A DNA stretch of 64,000 nt from Cyanoderma ruficeps (taxonomy: Eukaryota; Chordata; Aves; Passeriformes; Timaliidae), in assembly GCA_008694505.1 (NCBI GenBank), contig VZDJ01000095.1:298465-362464 (forward strand). The letters are read 5' to 3'. The position numbers and the translations under genes were made by a program. The notes beneath the pieces are model-generated. The model saw only the letters and a program-made list of their open reading frames with translations, ran no database searches and was not told the origin of the DNA. Positions 61,946 through 64,000 of this stretch are shown here, one piece after another (the first letter of the stretch is position 1; each line of letters starts with the position of its first letter).

Positions 61946-63121
61946 TGACCAGAGATCTCCCTTCCCCCAGCTGGGGTGGGTCTGGCTCTGCCTTCCGTAC
62001 ACGTTTCCTGGAGGCAGTTGGAAAAAATCAACATTACCCAAATGATTACATAATTCAACAGGTCTTCTGAATTTTTAATTCATCTAGGTTTGCACTGAAT
62101 AGCTTTCATTGGATGTCTGTGGATTTATATCTTTTCTGTGTCAAACAATTTTCTGATAACCTAGTTGGAAAATTCTGATCTTGTGAAACCAATGGGAAAA
62201 AATGAAAGTCTTAATCTTAACATGATTTTTTTTTTCCTGGTGGTCTGCCAAATCCTGTTAGCTAAAACATGGCCTAAATATCCCACTATGTGTGAGAAAA
62301 GATAATGGAGTAGCATTTCCTATCTGCTGTGTAGGGACGCTGACTTTTTTAGAGTTTAAAGAAAAAATGGAATGTCATCTATCTGGGGATAAACAAGGAA
62401 TAATTGATGGATTAGGCAATAGACAGGTTATGACCCTCTCATTTAAGCTCTCATTTCAGGTTTTTTTTTTTTTNTTTTTTTTTTTTTTCTAATCCGGGTT
62501 TACTCATTGGAGATATTATTTTCTCACTATCAACTCTTCTCTGCCATGACTATTGGTTACTGTTCTCCCCAGTTTTGGTTTAATTCATGGCAGCTTCTCA
62601 TTTAACTGCCTCAAAACCGGAGTGACTGTTGATCTCAGTTGGGACACAGAGCAGCTTTCTCTGCAGTAAGAATTTGCTGCATGGACAAGGGGAGGAATTA
62701 TTTAAATATCTTTTCTTCAGTTTCCACTGGGTAACAGGGATATCTCTTTTTAAAATCTCTATAAAAACTATCACTACAATTGCTGGGGAAGGCAATGCTA
62801 CAACTCATGATTTTACTGAATGCAAGTGTCTCACAATACATATAAGAGAAAAAAAAAATGACGGGGAAAGATTACCCACATTGATAGTGACACCAAAGAC
62901 ACTGTGTATGGCCAGAGCTGAAAACTACCAAGTTTCTTCAAATCAATACCCAGAGGCATCACTTTCTTTCTGTTTGGTCCCCTGATTTAAAAAAAAAACT
63001 GTTCCTCCTTTCTCTGAGGAATCCAGTCCATGTCTTCTTTGCACTTCAAACCTTTTGAAAATGAGTTTTCACAAACTCTGAAAAACAACTTCTAACTGAC
63101 ATAAAGTACTGGAAGAAGGCA
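61946..63121. other. No gene seen; contains a poly(T) tract
   Basis: Unique DNA with a T run at 62461-62488 interrupted by an N at 62474. Confidence 0.5.
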
Positions 63122-63343
63122 GTTTTAGATTCTATATCAGGAAGAAATTCTTGACTGTGAAAGTGATGAGAAGCTGGCACAAGTTTCCCAGAGAAACTGT
63201 GAATGCTCCATCTCTGGAACTGTTCAGGGCCAGACTGGCTCTGAGCAGCCTGGTCTAGTGGAAGATGTCCTTGCCCATGGCAGGGAGTTGGAACTAGATA
63301 GTCTTTTAAGGTCCCTTCCAATTTAAACCATTCTTTGATTCTG
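63122..63343 (+). mobile_element. CR1 LINE 3' end
   Basis: TTTTAGATTCTATATCAGGA, AAGAAATTCTTGACTGTGAA, GCTCCATCTCTGGAACTG, CTTGCCCATGGCAGGGAGTT, AAGGTCCCTTCCAATTTAAA, ending in TTTGATTCTG. Confidence 0.92.
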
Positions 63344-64000
63344 TCATTCCAAATGTCTTCTGAAGTCAGGACTTTCATCCCCCAAAATAATATTCTCTGG
63401 TGGAAATAATTTGTTGAGAGTCAAGTGAATCCTCATCAAACAATTTCAAACACACTTTCTTTTTCTTAGAAAGGACTAATGTTATCATCAAACTCTGGTA
63501 ATTGTCATTAGCACGAGTGCCACAGTTTGAGTGTGACATACACGTATTGTATCATTCTAAAATTTCACAGCTATAAACACATTTGTTTGTTTGGGGTTTT
63601 ATTAATTCCCTGAGCTACATGCTGTGTGTTGCCTCTAGCTTTCTTCTCTCTGTGGTTTTATGAGTTATTAGATTTCTTTTAATCATAAATTTAACACTTT
63701 GGGCTTTTTCTAAATAGTGAACAGTGTGTCTTAATATTTGGATTTGTAACTGTTCTGACAGATTTTCAGTTATATGATAGCTAGTGAGGGGGAATAAAGT
63801 GAATATGTTAAACCTGAGAGAGTCAGTAAGAAAAACCAGTCGAGATGCTAAGAGAAATGAGTGTTGTCTTTCTGTGAAACATTATTTTGTTTTATTGGTA
63901 GAACTGATGATTAAACTGCCAAAACTCTTCATGCCTTCTGGTTTCCAGAATAAGTAATTCTTTTAGAGCAGGAGTTATTCACAGTTCTGCCATTTCAGAA
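63344..64000. other. No gene seen
   Basis: Unique AT-rich DNA to the right edge. Confidence 0.55.

Noticed and set aside
1..64000. CRISPR array, operon or bacterial gene cluster
   Set aside because: No regularly spaced repeats, ribosome-binding sites or tightly packed genes. Everything recognised is typical of vertebrate nuclear DNA.

Overview
The window reads as nuclear DNA of a bird, most likely a songbird. The base composition is AT-rich and low in CpG. At least a dozen CR1 LINE 3' ends lie on both strands, and several LTRs have the 5' and 3' termini typical of avian ERVL-class elements. No convincing host protein-coding exon or RNA gene was recognised; most of the window looks like intergenic or intronic DNA. 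Assembly defects are a 211-base N gap (37035-37245) and four single Ns (1853, 21045, 49494, 62474).

The main feature is a provirus on the minus strand at 6878-13573. Two 286-bp LTRs bracket a damaged gag, a dUTPase-protease (pro) frame and pol, with no room for env. The gene order, the dUTPase ahead of the protease and a GGGAAAC shift heptamer between gag and pro point to a betaretrovirus-like (ERVK class) element. Its primer-binding site begins TGGTGACCCC, which fits tRNA-Trp, and the PBS neighbourhood is tandemly duplicated. gag, pro and pol all carry frameshifts and stop codons, so the provirus cannot express itself. No target-site duplication is visible, and the two flanks do not look like halves of one insertion site.

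Layout. 1-6.9 kb: an unrecognised CpG-rich left edge, an ERVL solo LTR with an AACCC duplication (1337-1988), a minus-strand LTR (2095-2942) and two CR1 pieces. 6.9-14.2 kb: the provirus, then a 5'-truncated ERVL LTR joined to a CR1. 14.2-44 kb: sparse, AT-rich DNA with simple repeats, one ERVL-type LTR at 23.9 kb, scattered CR1 ends and a pair of nearly identical 224-bp repeats (39.5 and 43.5 kb), each carrying a GTAAGT donor-like site. 44-50 kb: two CR1s, an ERVL LTR (45764-46653) and a CpG-rich 620-bp LTR (48871-49490) with unusual open frames. 50.6-53.4 kb: an ERVL LTR split by a second element that itself holds a solo LTR flanked by GATGC. 54-64 kb: CR1 ends and two further minus-strand LTRs.

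The window records repeated retroelement insertion and decay. It does not show a host operon or pathway.
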